In this document: positions 1-7,187 of the stretch, piece by piece
Layout: the number at the start of each line of letters is the position of its first letter
Position numbering within the stretch: the stretch's first letter is position 1
Assembly: GCA_026988735.1 (NCBI GenBank)
Contig: JALSKR010000053.1
Span: forward strand, 1 to 20,881
DNA length: 20,881 bases
From: Sulfurimonas sp.
Lineage (GTDB): Bacteria; Campylobacterota; Campylobacteria; Campylobacterales; Sulfurimonadaceae
Direction: 5' to 3'
Notes under the pieces: model-generated
Databases searched by the model: none
What the model was told of the DNA's origin: nothing
Seen by the model: only the letters and a program-made list of their open reading frames with translations
Position numbers and translations under genes: made by a program

Positions 1-1
1 A

Positions 2-904
2 ATGAAATATAATATTCCAGCAGATGTTCCGGCAAAAAAAGTGTCACTTTACAAAAAGAATCTTAAAGAGGCAACAAATGCTACAAACCATTTGATGCTT
101 TTTGCAGGAGATCAAAAAGTTGAGCATTTGAACAATGACTTTTACGGTAAAGATATTCCACTTGAAGACAACTCACCTGAACATATGTTTCAGATTGCTT
201 CAAAAGCAAAAATTGGTGTTTTCGCAACACAGTTTGGGCTGATTAGCAGATATGGACGTGATTATAAAAATATTCCTTATCTTGTAAAACTCAACTCAAA
301 AACAAATCTTGTTCCTTATGACAAACAGGACCCCTATTCAAAAGCCTGGTTGAGCGTCGGTGATGTAGTCGCATTTGCAAAAGAGAGTGGACTTGATATA
401 AAAGGTGTAGGTTATACCCTTTACCTTGGCGGTGCATTTGAACATGAAATGTTAACCCAGGCAGCAAGTATAGTGCATGAAGCACATAAAAACGGTCTTT
501 TGGCTGTGCTTTGGATCTATCCAAAGGGTAAGTTTGTAAAAGATGAACATGATGGACATCTTATTGCAGGAGCAGCTGGTGTGGGTGCAGCTTTGGGTGC
601 TGATTTTGTCAAACTCAAAGTTCCTTATAATAAAAAAGGAAAGTTTGATGCAAAACTACTTCAAGAGGCAACAATGGCAGCAGGAAAAACTGGAGTTCTG
701 TGTGAAGGCGGTGCTAAAAAAGATGCAAAAGAGTTTTTAACAGAGCTATATGAACAAATTCACAAAGGAGGTTCTCGCGGTAACGGTACAGGGCGTAACA
801 TTCATCAGCGTCCACTGAAAGAGGCTGTAAAAATGGCAAATGCTATTTATGCAATAACTTCGCAAAATGCTACTGTAAAAGAAGCATTGCAACTACTTCA
901 ATAG
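2..904 (+). CDS. fbaB: Archaeal-type class I fructose-bisphosphate aldolase (DhnA/FbaB family)
   Basis: Predicted to cleave or form fructose-1,6-bisphosphate from dihydroxyacetone phosphate and glyceraldehyde-3-phosphate through a Schiff base, in the cytoplasm. The 300-residue protein is a single TIM-barrel domain of the DeoC/FbaB type. Visible landmarks are GDQKVEH at residues 36-42 (the family's D-x-G-x-EH region), LWIYPKG at 170-176, and ADFVKLK at 200-206. Trp171, Tyr173 and Lys204 are spaced as the catalytic Trp144, Tyr146 and Schiff-base Lys177 of the Thermoproteus tenax enzyme. A C-terminal phosphate-binding GTGRNIHQR lies at 262-270. It is the first gene seen and the upstream region is outside the window, so no ribosome site can be checked; MKYNIP at base 2 looks like a natural N terminus. 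It ends in TAG, which overlaps the next gene's ribosome site. Family is clear. The exact substrate is inferred, since DhnA-family members include other aldolases. Confidence 0.86.
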   Translation: MKYNIPADVPAKKVSLYKKNLKEATNATNHLMLFAGDQKVEHLNNDFYGKDIPLEDNSPEHMFQIASKAKIGVFATQFGLISRYGRDYKNIPYLVKLNSKTNLVPYDKQDPYSKAWLSVGDVVAFAKESGLDIKGVGYTLYLGGAFEHEMLTQAASIVHEAHKNGLLAVLWIYPKGKFVKDEHDGHLIAGAAGVGAALGADFVKLKVPYNKKGKFDAKLLQEATMAAGKTGVLCEGGAKKDAKEFLTELYEQIHKGGSRGNGTGRNIHQRPLKEAVKMANAIYAITSQNATVKEALQLLQ

Positions 905-907
905 GAA
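903..907 (+). promoter_or_regulatory. Ribosome binding site overlapping a stop codon
   Basis: AGGAA uses the last bases of the aldolase stop codon (TAG 902-904) and lies six bases from ATG 914. Ribosomes ending on the aldolase gene would land on the flavoprotein start, so the two should be translated in step. Confidence 0.65.
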
Positions 908-913
908 CGCGAT

Positions 914-2308
914 ATGAACAAAGAATATGATTTAATTGTTATTGGTGCAGGTCCTGCGGGAACTCCAACTGCTATGGCAGCAGCGCAGTTTGGTATAAAA
1001 GTTCTGTTGATAGATAAAAGAGAAGCACCGGGCGGTGAATGTTTGTTTGAGGGATGTATTCCCTCAAAGGTACTTGAAAATGCGGCAAATAAATATTGGG
1101 ATGTGCTCACTTCCAGTACTTTTAATATAGAGCTTAAAGGAAAAGAACAGATACACTGGGAAGCTGTTTTAAAAGATAAAGATATGATTTTGAAAAATCG
1201 TTCTATGGCTGCTTTAAAACAGATAGAAAAATTACCTTCACTTGATTTTAAGCAAGGCAAAGCGGCCTTTGTTGACGAACATACAGTAGACGTTAGCGGA
1301 GAGCTTTTTTGTTTTAAAAAAGCACTGATTGCGACAGGTGCCAAAAGTGCAATTCCTGATATAAAAGGGAATGGAGTTGATAGAGTTTGGACAAACAGAG
1401 ATCTGTTTTTTGAAGAAGAGATACCAAAAGAGTTACTTTTTATAGGTGCTGGTGCTATCAGTTGCGAACTGGTGCAAATGTTTGCAAAACTTGGTACAAA
1501 GTGTCATGTGTTAGAGCGCGGTGAAAAAATCTTAAAACACATCAGTAAAGATGCAACAGACATTGTCTATAACAATATGCTTACACTTGGTATCAAAATA
1601 GATTTGAATGTAGGGTTGGAGAAGATTGATTATGAAAATGATAAATTTATAATACACTTTAAACAAGAAGGTAAAAAACGGATTCTTGAATATGACAATG
1701 TTGTAATGGCAACAGGTCGTGTGGCAAATCTTGATGATCTTTCCCTTGAAAAAGCTGGAGTGGCATATGATGAAAAAGGTGTACTGGTAAATGAAAAACT
1801 GCAATCATCTCAGGAGCATATTTATGCCTGCGGTGACTGTATCAACAGCCCGAAATTTGCGCATACAGCAAGTTATGAAGCTGGTATAGTTGTACACAAT
1901 ATGTATGCGCCAAGCCCGCATGCAGTAGATTATGACAAAAACAGCTGGGTGCTTTTCAGTGATCTGCAAATCGCTGTCGTTGGAATAGATGAAAGTGTCG
2001 CAAAAAAAAGAGATATAGAGACAAACGTAGAAGTTTATAACTATGAGATAGATGCAAGGGCACAAATAGACAAAAGAACGGACGGCTTTGTAAAGTTTAT
2101 CATCGACAAGAAAACAAAAATCATCATCGGTGTAGAAATTGTAAGTGCAGATGCTTCCTCTTTGGTCGGAGAAGCTTCTTTGATAGTAGCAAATAAAATG
2201 ACTGCTATGGATGTATTGGGTGCAATTCATCCTCATCCTACACTGAATGAAGCTTTTGGAAAACTGGCACAACAGATATTTTTTAAATCTATGATGCAAA
2301 GAGGATGA
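914..2308 (+). CDS. Dihydrolipoamide dehydrogenase-like pyridine nucleotide-disulfide oxidoreductase
   Basis: A class I flavoprotein disulfide oxidoreductase of normal family length (464 aa). It has an N-terminal FAD-binding GAGPAG at residues 11-16, the redox-active disulfide Cys43/Cys48 in GGECLFEGCIPSK, and a second dinucleotide fold GAGAISCE at 178-185. The ATGR stretch, the FAD-contacting ACGDC at 305-309, and a dimerisation domain ending in IHPHPTLNE follow; there His441 and Glu446 match the catalytic His-Glu pair of E. coli Lpd. The enzyme should therefore be active. Its partner is unclear: no E1/E2 lipoyl enzyme or glycine-cleavage gene is in view. The disulfide motif has LFEG between the cysteines instead of the common LNVG of Lpd, so another disulfide or quinone substrate is possible. 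AGGAA at 903-907, overlapping the aldolase stop, is six bases from ATG. I leave the symbol blank because lpd would over-claim. Confidence 0.85.
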   Translation: MNKEYDLIVIGAGPAGTPTAMAAAQFGIKVLLIDKREAPGGECLFEGCIPSKVLENAANKYWDVLTSSTFNIELKGKEQIHWEAVLKDKDMILKNRSMAALKQIEKLPSLDFKQGKAAFVDEHTVDVSGELFCFKKALIATGAKSAIPDIKGNGVDRVWTNRDLFFEEEIPKELLFIGAGAISCELVQMFAKLGTKCHVLERGEKILKHISKDATDIVYNNMLTLGIKIDLNVGLEKIDYENDKFIIHFKQEGKKRILEYDNVVMATGRVANLDDLSLEKAGVAYDEKGVLVNEKLQSSQEHIYACGDCINSPKFAHTASYEAGIVVHNMYAPSPHAVDYDKNSWVLFSDLQIAVVGIDESVAKKRDIETNVEVYNYEIDARAQIDKRTDGFVKFIIDKKTKIIIGVEIVSADASSLVGEASLIVANKMTAMDVLGAIHPHPTLNEAFGKLAQQIFFKSMMQRG

Positions 2309-2312
2309 TTCA

Positions 2313-3587
2313 ATGAATTCTATTGTAAAAAGTATAAAAGCATTAGAGATACTTGACTCAAGAGGAAATCCTACTGTAAGAGTTTTACTCGAACTTGAAG
2401 ACGGAACGAAAGTTTCTTCTTCTGTACCGTCAGGTGCGAGTACAGGAGAGTACGAAGCGGTTGAAATTCGAGACAATGATCCAAAACGGTATGATGGTAA
2501 AGGTGTTTTAAAAGCTGTTGCAAATATAAACAATGCAATCGCGCCATTAATTGTAGGTATGGATGCAAAAGAGCAGGCCAAAATAGATGCTGCAATGATA
2601 GCACTTGACGGTACGCCAAATAAATCAAATCTTGGAGCAAATGCTATTTTGGGCGTAAGTATGGCTGTAGCAAAAGCGGCTGCTGCTTCAAGCGGTCTGG
2701 AATTGTATGAGTACCTTGGAGGTACGGATGCAAGACGAATACCTGTACCATGTATGAATATTTTAAATGGCGGTGAACATGCCGATAACAGTGTAGATTT
2801 TCAAGAGTTTATGGCCGTACCTGTCGGTGCACCGACTTTTAGTGAAGGTTTGCGTTATGTTGCACAAACATTTCATGCCCTGAAAAAGATTTTAGCCAAA
2901 AAAGGGCTTGCAACTTCTGTCGGAGATGAGGGAGGTTTTGCACCGGATTTACAAAGCAACGAAGAGGCTATGGAACTTATCATAGAAGCGATACAAAATG
3001 CCGGATTTGAACCCGGTAAAGATATTATGATAGGTATAGACAGTGCCGCAACTTCATTTTGCAGTGATAAAAAAGGAAATTATGATCTTAAATGGTCAGG
3101 TGCCGGACATAAAACAAGTGATAATCTCATAAAAATTGCCAAAGAGTGGGTTAAAAAATATCCTATTATCTTTTGGGAAGATCCTTTGGCTGAAGAAGAT
3201 TGGGAAGGTTTTGCAAAATTTACAGCAGAACTTGGCGATAAAATAGAGGTAATCGGAGATGATATCTTTGTTACAAATACAAAATTTATTTCACGAGGGA
3301 TTCAAGAACACACTGCGAATTCTTCACTTATCAAACTCAATCAAATCGGAACAGTCACAGAGACAATAGATGCTGTAAGAATGTGTCGTGATAATGGATG
3401 GAGATACTTGCTTTCACACCGTTCAGGTGAAACTGCAGATACCTTTTTAGCTGATTTTGCAGTAGCAATGGATGGTGGACATCTCAAAACAGGTTCAGCT
3501 TCACGCAGTGAAAGACTGTCAAAATACAACAGACTTTTGGAAATAGAAATGATGCTTGAAGAGACGGCGATTTATAAGTGGAAATAA
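2313..3587 (+). CDS. eno: Enolase (phosphopyruvate hydratase)
   Basis: Interconverts 2-phosphoglycerate and phosphoenolpyruvate. The 424-aa protein is full length for the family and keeps every landmark I can check. SGASTGEYEA lies near 40-49, with Glu165 in the DFQEF segment and Glu206 in GDEGGFAP. Metal ligands are Asp243, Glu289 and Asp316, Lys341 sits in LIKLNQIG, SHRSGE spans 368-373, and Lys392 is in LKTGSASRSER. These correspond to Glu168, Glu209, Asp246, Glu290, Asp317, Lys342 and Lys393 of E. coli enolase. GAGGA at 2301-2305, inside the end of the preceding gene, decides the start at ATG 2313. Known Campylobacterota genomes usually carry eno next to recA, so this one in a glycogen operon may be a second copy; that cannot be tested from this window. 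Confidence 0.96.
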   Translation: MNSIVKSIKALEILDSRGNPTVRVLLELEDGTKVSSSVPSGASTGEYEAVEIRDNDPKRYDGKGVLKAVANINNAIAPLIVGMDAKEQAKIDAAMIALDGTPNKSNLGANAILGVSMAVAKAAAASSGLELYEYLGGTDARRIPVPCMNILNGGEHADNSVDFQEFMAVPVGAPTFSEGLRYVAQTFHALKKILAKKGLATSVGDEGGFAPDLQSNEEAMELIIEAIQNAGFEPGKDIMIGIDSAATSFCSDKKGNYDLKWSGAGHKTSDNLIKIAKEWVKKYPIIFWEDPLAEEDWEGFAKFTAELGDKIEVIGDDIFVTNTKFISRGIQEHTANSSLIKLNQIGTVTETIDAVRMCRDNGWRYLLSHRSGETADTFLADFAVAMDGGHLKTGSASRSERLSKYNRLLEIEMMLEETAIYKWK

Positions 3588-3597
3588 AGGATAAAAG

Positions 3598-5736
3598 ATG
3601 ATGAAAAAAGATCCTTCGGTAAATATAGCCATACCAAAGCTGCCTGAAAAATTAATTGGTTTGAAAGATATTTCTCTTAATCTGTGGTGGACATGGAATC
3701 CGCGCGGAAAAAATCTTTTTAAACTTTTAAATGCCTATCTCTGGAAGGAGAGTAATCATAATCCAATTTTAATGCTTAAAAATATGTCAGAAGAAGAACT
3801 GGAAAAAGCATGTTCCAATGAGTATTTTATGCGTGAATATCATTATGTATATGATATGTTCAAAGTATATATGAATGATACCAATGTTTATGCAAAGGAA
3901 CCTTTACCTGTTGCATATTTTTGTGCAGAATACGGTTTGCATCATTCCGTACCGATATATTCGGGAGGTTTGGGGTTTTTAGCCGGAGATATTTTAAAAG
4001 AATCCAGCGATATGGGTCTGCCGATGGTGGGTATAGGATTTATGTATCCAAAAGGATATGTTCGTCAGTTTATCGGTACAGATGGCTGGCAAAACGGGGC
4101 TGAAGAGCCTATAGAAAAAGATGTGGCACCGATTGAAAGGGTTTTAGATAATGATAAAAACCATTTCACGATAGAGGTGCCGTTTATTGATCCTCCTGTA
4201 TTTGCAAGTGTATGGAAGATAAATGTCGGTCGCGTGACGCTCTATCTTTTAGACACGGACATAGAAAAAAATGATCCCTGGGACAGGCAAATTTCTTCCA
4301 GACTCTATACTTCTGATATGAACCAAAGACTGCGTCAACAGATTGTACTCGGTATAGGCGGATACAGAGTGCTTGAAGAGCTTGGCATCGAATATTCCAT
4401 TTTGCATCTTAATGAGGGGCATCCTGCCTTTGCTCTTTTTGAACGGGTACGAAGTTTTATGCAAAATGATAAATTGAGTCTGGATGCAGCAATTCAAAAA
4501 GTGAAAAAAACCTCAATTTTTACGACACATACACCTTTGCAGGCTGCAACGGATGTATATGATTTTGATATGATAGGAGCATCATTTAAAGATTACTGGG
4601 AAGCATTGGGAATGAACAAAGAGCAGTTTATGAGTTTTGGTCTGAATCCTGACAATCCAAATGCCGGTTTTAATATGACGGTTTTTGGATTGAATATGTG
4701 CGATAATGTAAATGCAGTCAGTAAAAAACATTGTGAGGTGGCAACAGAAATATGGAAACATGTGTTGCCAAAAAAAGAAGACGGCAAACCGGCTATGGAT
4801 TATGTGACAAACGGGGTACATCTGCCGACATGGATCAGTGATGAGTTGACTGAAATACTGATACATTCTTTGGGAGATAAATGGAATGTAATACAGGATG
4901 AGAGTGAACTGTGGGATTTTATAAAGGATATAGAGAATAAAAAACTTTGGGATATTTCACAAAGGAGTAAAATAGTCATGGTTAATTTTATAAGAGAATG
5001 TGTCCGTATGAAATATGCAGATGATGGGATTGACCCTGTTGTTGCCATGTCAGAAGGAGTGCTTTTGGACCCTGATATCTTAACGATTGGATTTGCCCGT
5101 CGCATGGCTGAGTACAAACGTCCTGATTTGATTTTACAGGATTTGGACAGACTGGAAAAAATTTTAAACAACAGTGACAAACCTGTGCAGATTATTTTTG
5201 CAGGCAAAGCCCATCCTTCTGATATGGCAGGAAAAAAAATACTGCAGCATATATTTAAGACAGCACAAGACTGCAGGTTTAGAGGGCGTATAGCTTTTGT
5301 GGAAGATTATGGTGAAAATGTAGCAAAGTATCTGCTCCACGGTGTGGATGTATGGTTGAACAATCCATTGATACCTATGGAAGCCTGCGGTACCAGTGGT
5401 ATGAAAGCTTCACTTAACGGTACGCTTCATGTATCAGTTTTGGACGGTTGGTGGCCGGAGGCTTATAATGGTAAAAACGGTTGGACATTCGGAATAGAAC
5501 CGTCTGACAATGCGAAAGATGCTTCAGCCCTATATGATTTACTCGAGAATGAAATAGTACCGCTTTATTATGAGGTAGATAACAATAGAGTGCCAAATAA
5601 CTGGATACTCAAGATGAAAGAGGCGATGCTGAGCATTCCGCCTGCTTTTAGTGCAAGAAGAATGATGAAGGATTATCTTGAAAAATTCTACATTCCTATT
5701 TCAAAAAATTTACAACATACAGGAGAAAAGTTATGA
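3598..5736 (+). CDS. glgP: Alpha-glucan (glycogen/maltodextrin) phosphorylase, short GT35 type
   Basis: Phosphorolyses the non-reducing ends of glycogen to give glucose-1-phosphate, using pyridoxal phosphate. At 712 aa it belongs to the short, archaeal/Thermotoga-like branch of GT35 phosphorylases rather than the E. coli GlgP/MalP branch of about 800 aa. The N-terminal domain with LSLNLWWTWNP-like sequence (about residues 25-36, read here as ISLNLWWTWNP) is typical of that branch. YFCAEYGLHHSVPIYSGGLG follows, with HLNEGHPAFAL and TTHTP in the middle. EACGTSGMKASLNGT contains Lys603, which matches the PLP-binding lysine (Lys680 in rabbit muscle phosphorylase). The long N-terminal allosteric extension of animal enzymes is absent. 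AAAGGA at 3586-3591 overlaps the enolase stop; ATG at 3598 is followed directly by a second ATG at 3601, and either could be used. The gene overlaps the next one by four bases (ATGA). Confidence 0.93.
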   Translation: MMKKDPSVNIAIPKLPEKLIGLKDISLNLWWTWNPRGKNLFKLLNAYLWKESNHNPILMLKNMSEEELEKACSNEYFMREYHYVYDMFKVYMNDTNVYAKEPLPVAYFCAEYGLHHSVPIYSGGLGFLAGDILKESSDMGLPMVGIGFMYPKGYVRQFIGTDGWQNGAEEPIEKDVAPIERVLDNDKNHFTIEVPFIDPPVFASVWKINVGRVTLYLLDTDIEKNDPWDRQISSRLYTSDMNQRLRQQIVLGIGGYRVLEELGIEYSILHLNEGHPAFALFERVRSFMQNDKLSLDAAIQKVKKTSIFTTHTPLQAATDVYDFDMIGASFKDYWEALGMNKEQFMSFGLNPDNPNAGFNMTVFGLNMCDNVNAVSKKHCEVATEIWKHVLPKKEDGKPAMDYVTNGVHLPTWISDELTEILIHSLGDKWNVIQDESELWDFIKDIENKKLWDISQRSKIVMVNFIRECVRMKYADDGIDPVVAMSEGVLLDPDILTIGFARRMAEYKRPDLILQDLDRLEKILNNSDKPVQIIFAGKAHPSDMAGKKILQHIFKTAQDCRFRGRIAFVEDYGENVAKYLLHGVDVWLNNPLIPMEACGTSGMKASLNGTLHVSVLDGWWPEAYNGKNGWTFGIEPSDNAKDASALYDLLENEIVPLYYEVDNNRVPNNWILKMKEAMLSIPPAFSARRMMKDYLEKFYIPISKNLQHTGEKL
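5721..5736 (+). promoter_or_regulatory. Ribosome site plus ATGA stop/start overlap, glgP-gap
   Basis: AGGAG at 5721-5725 sits inside glgP, and the glgP stop TGA (5734-5736) shares bases with the gap start ATG (5733-5735). This is the classic arrangement for translational coupling and ties phosphorylase output to GAPDH. Confidence 0.75.
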
Positions 5737-6740
5737 AAAAACGTATAGCAATTAACGGACTTGGTCGAATTGGTAATCAGGTACTCAGACATTATGTAAA
5801 TAATCTGCCACAAAACTGTGAAATAGTTGCGGCAAATACTTCAAGTGTAGAAGATGCTGCGTATCTTTTGCAGTATGATTCTGTTCACGGACGGGCAGAT
5901 TTTTCTATTGAAACAAAAGAGAATACACTTGTCATTGACGGGCATGAAATTACGATAGTAAGTAACCACAACCCTTTGGAGTTGCCGTGGAAAGATTTAG
6001 GTATAGATATTGTCATAGACTGTACAGGACGTTTTACCGATGGAACTTTGGCGGTACAACATATAGAGGCGGGTGCCAAAAAAGTGCTTATCTCCGCACC
6101 GGGGAAAAATGTCGATTTAACAATAGTAAAAGGAGTGAATCATAAAGAGTATGACACTCAAAAGCATCATATAATATCCAATGCTTCTTGTACAACCAAC
6201 TCTTTAGCACCTGTAATGCAAGTGCTTGAAGAGAATTTCGGTGTACAAAATGCCATGATTACGACAACACATGCCTATACTTCCTCTCAGGTGACAGTTG
6301 ACAAGCGTGCCAAAAAACGCAGACGCGGCCGTGCGGCAGCTGTCAACATCATACCGACAACTACAGGCGCAGCTATTGCAACAGTTGAAGTCATTCCATC
6401 ACTGGCAGGGAAAATGGAAGCCATGGCTTTGCGTGTTCCTGTTCCTGATGGAGCCATAACAGAAGTTGTGGCACTACTCAAGAAAGATGTAACGGCAGAG
6501 AGTGTGAATGAAGCATTTCAAAAAGCTTCAGAAACCCAATTGCAGGGCATCTTGGAGTTTACGACTGATGAAGTTGTCTCCTCAGATATTATAGGTAACA
6601 GACACTTAAGTATTATAGACGGTTTGTCAACATCTGTAGTTGGTAAAAGTATGGTCAAAGTAATGGCGTGGTACGATAATGAGTATGGTTATTCACAGAG
6701 GCTGCTCGAAGTAGCTGATTATATGGCTTCAAAATTATAA
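5733..6740 (+). CDS. gap: Glyceraldehyde-3-phosphate dehydrogenase, probably NADP-preferring or dual-cofactor
   Basis: Interconverts glyceraldehyde-3-phosphate and 1,3-bisphosphoglycerate. It has a Rossmann GLGRIGNQ at 9-16, nucleophile Cys153 in SNASCTTN, activating His180 in TTTHAYT, and a C-terminal WYDNEYGYSQR. Length (335 aa) is normal. Cofactor-site residues are unusual. The aspartate that binds the adenosine ribose in NAD enzymes (Asp32 of Geobacillus stearothermophilus GAPDH) is Thr36 here. The Leu187-Pro188 pair is Lys191-Arg192. The S-loop 191-200 is strongly basic, with eight Lys/Arg in ten residues. Replacing these same three positions converts the G. stearothermophilus enzyme towards NADP, so an NADP or mixed preference is inferred, fitting a biosynthetic (gluconeogenic) direction. 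AGGAG at 5721-5725 serves ATG 5733, which overlaps the glgP stop, suggesting coupled translation. Confidence 0.94.
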   Translation: MKKRIAINGLGRIGNQVLRHYVNNLPQNCEIVAANTSSVEDAAYLLQYDSVHGRADFSIETKENTLVIDGHEITIVSNHNPLELPWKDLGIDIVIDCTGRFTDGTLAVQHIEAGAKKVLISAPGKNVDLTIVKGVNHKEYDTQKHHIISNASCTTNSLAPVMQVLEENFGVQNAMITTTHAYTSSQVTVDKRAKKRRRGRAAAVNIIPTTTGAAIATVEVIPSLAGKMEAMALRVPVPDGAITEVVALLKKDVTAESVNEAFQKASETQLQGILEFTTDEVVSSDIIGNRHLSIIDGLSTSVVGKSMVKVMAWYDNEYGYSQRLLEVADYMASKL

Positions 6741-6755
6741 AAAAAGGATGAAATT

Positions 6756-7187
6756 ATGAAAAGAATTTTAGCAACTGTTTTAGCAGGTAGTTTGTTTTTG
6801 AGTGGATGTGCAACCCGTGGTGTCAATGAAATAGACCCGAGTGCTGTAAATTATGAACTGACATATCAGGTCGGTACCATCGAATCTGTAAAACCGGTCG
6901 TTATAAAAGATAACGGTACAGGTACATTTGTGGGTGCAATTTCCGGTGTGGTTTTAGGTTCCTTGGTCGGTAAAGGCAGAGGCAATGCATTGGCAACGCT
7001 TATAGGCGGTTTAGGCGGTGCCTATGCAGGAAACCAACTTGGAAAAGTAAATGCTCTTGAGTTGAGCGTATTACTTGATGACGGACGACGAATTGTAGTT
7101 ATTGCCAAAGGGAAAGATTTTTACAAAGGTGAAAGAATTCGTATAGTCAAGCGTAATGGCAGAGTATACAGTGTAGAGCCATTTTAA
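6756..7187 (+). CDS. Glycine-zipper outer-membrane lipoprotein (SlyB/17-kDa antigen-like)
   Basis: A 143-aa exported lipoprotein of unknown role. The N terminus MKRILATVLAGSLFLSGC is a lipoprotein signal with lipobox LSGC, so Cys18 is the expected lipidated residue. Residues about 57-97 form a glycine zipper (FVGAISGVVLGSLVG, then LIGGLGGAYAGNQLG) that probably inserts in or lies on a membrane. The C-terminal 45 residues are a small basic beta-rich domain. The overall plan is that of SlyB/Pcp-type envelope lipoproteins. AAGGA at 6744-6748 is seven bases before ATG, and the stop codon abuts the next start. It is the only envelope protein among cytoplasmic carbon-metabolism genes here. A direct role in glycogen metabolism is not evident. 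It may be a passenger or may respond to growth state. Confidence 0.85.
   Translation: MKRILATVLAGSLFLSGCATRGVNEIDPSAVNYELTYQVGTIESVKPVVIKDNGTGTFVGAISGVVLGSLVGKGRGNALATLIGGLGGAYAGNQLGKVNALELSVLLDDGRRIVVIAKGKDFYKGERIRIVKRNGRVYSVEPF

Noticed and set aside
898..1344. 148-codon minus-strand open frame
   Set aside because: Antisense shadow of the flavoprotein N-terminal FAD domain; no motif or start signal.
1805..2581. 258-codon open frame on the minus strand
   Set aside because: It lies fully across the end of the flavoprotein gene and the start of enolase, both strongly supported on the plus strand. Its translation is rich in Ser, Cys and Phe with no recognisable domain and no ribosome site.
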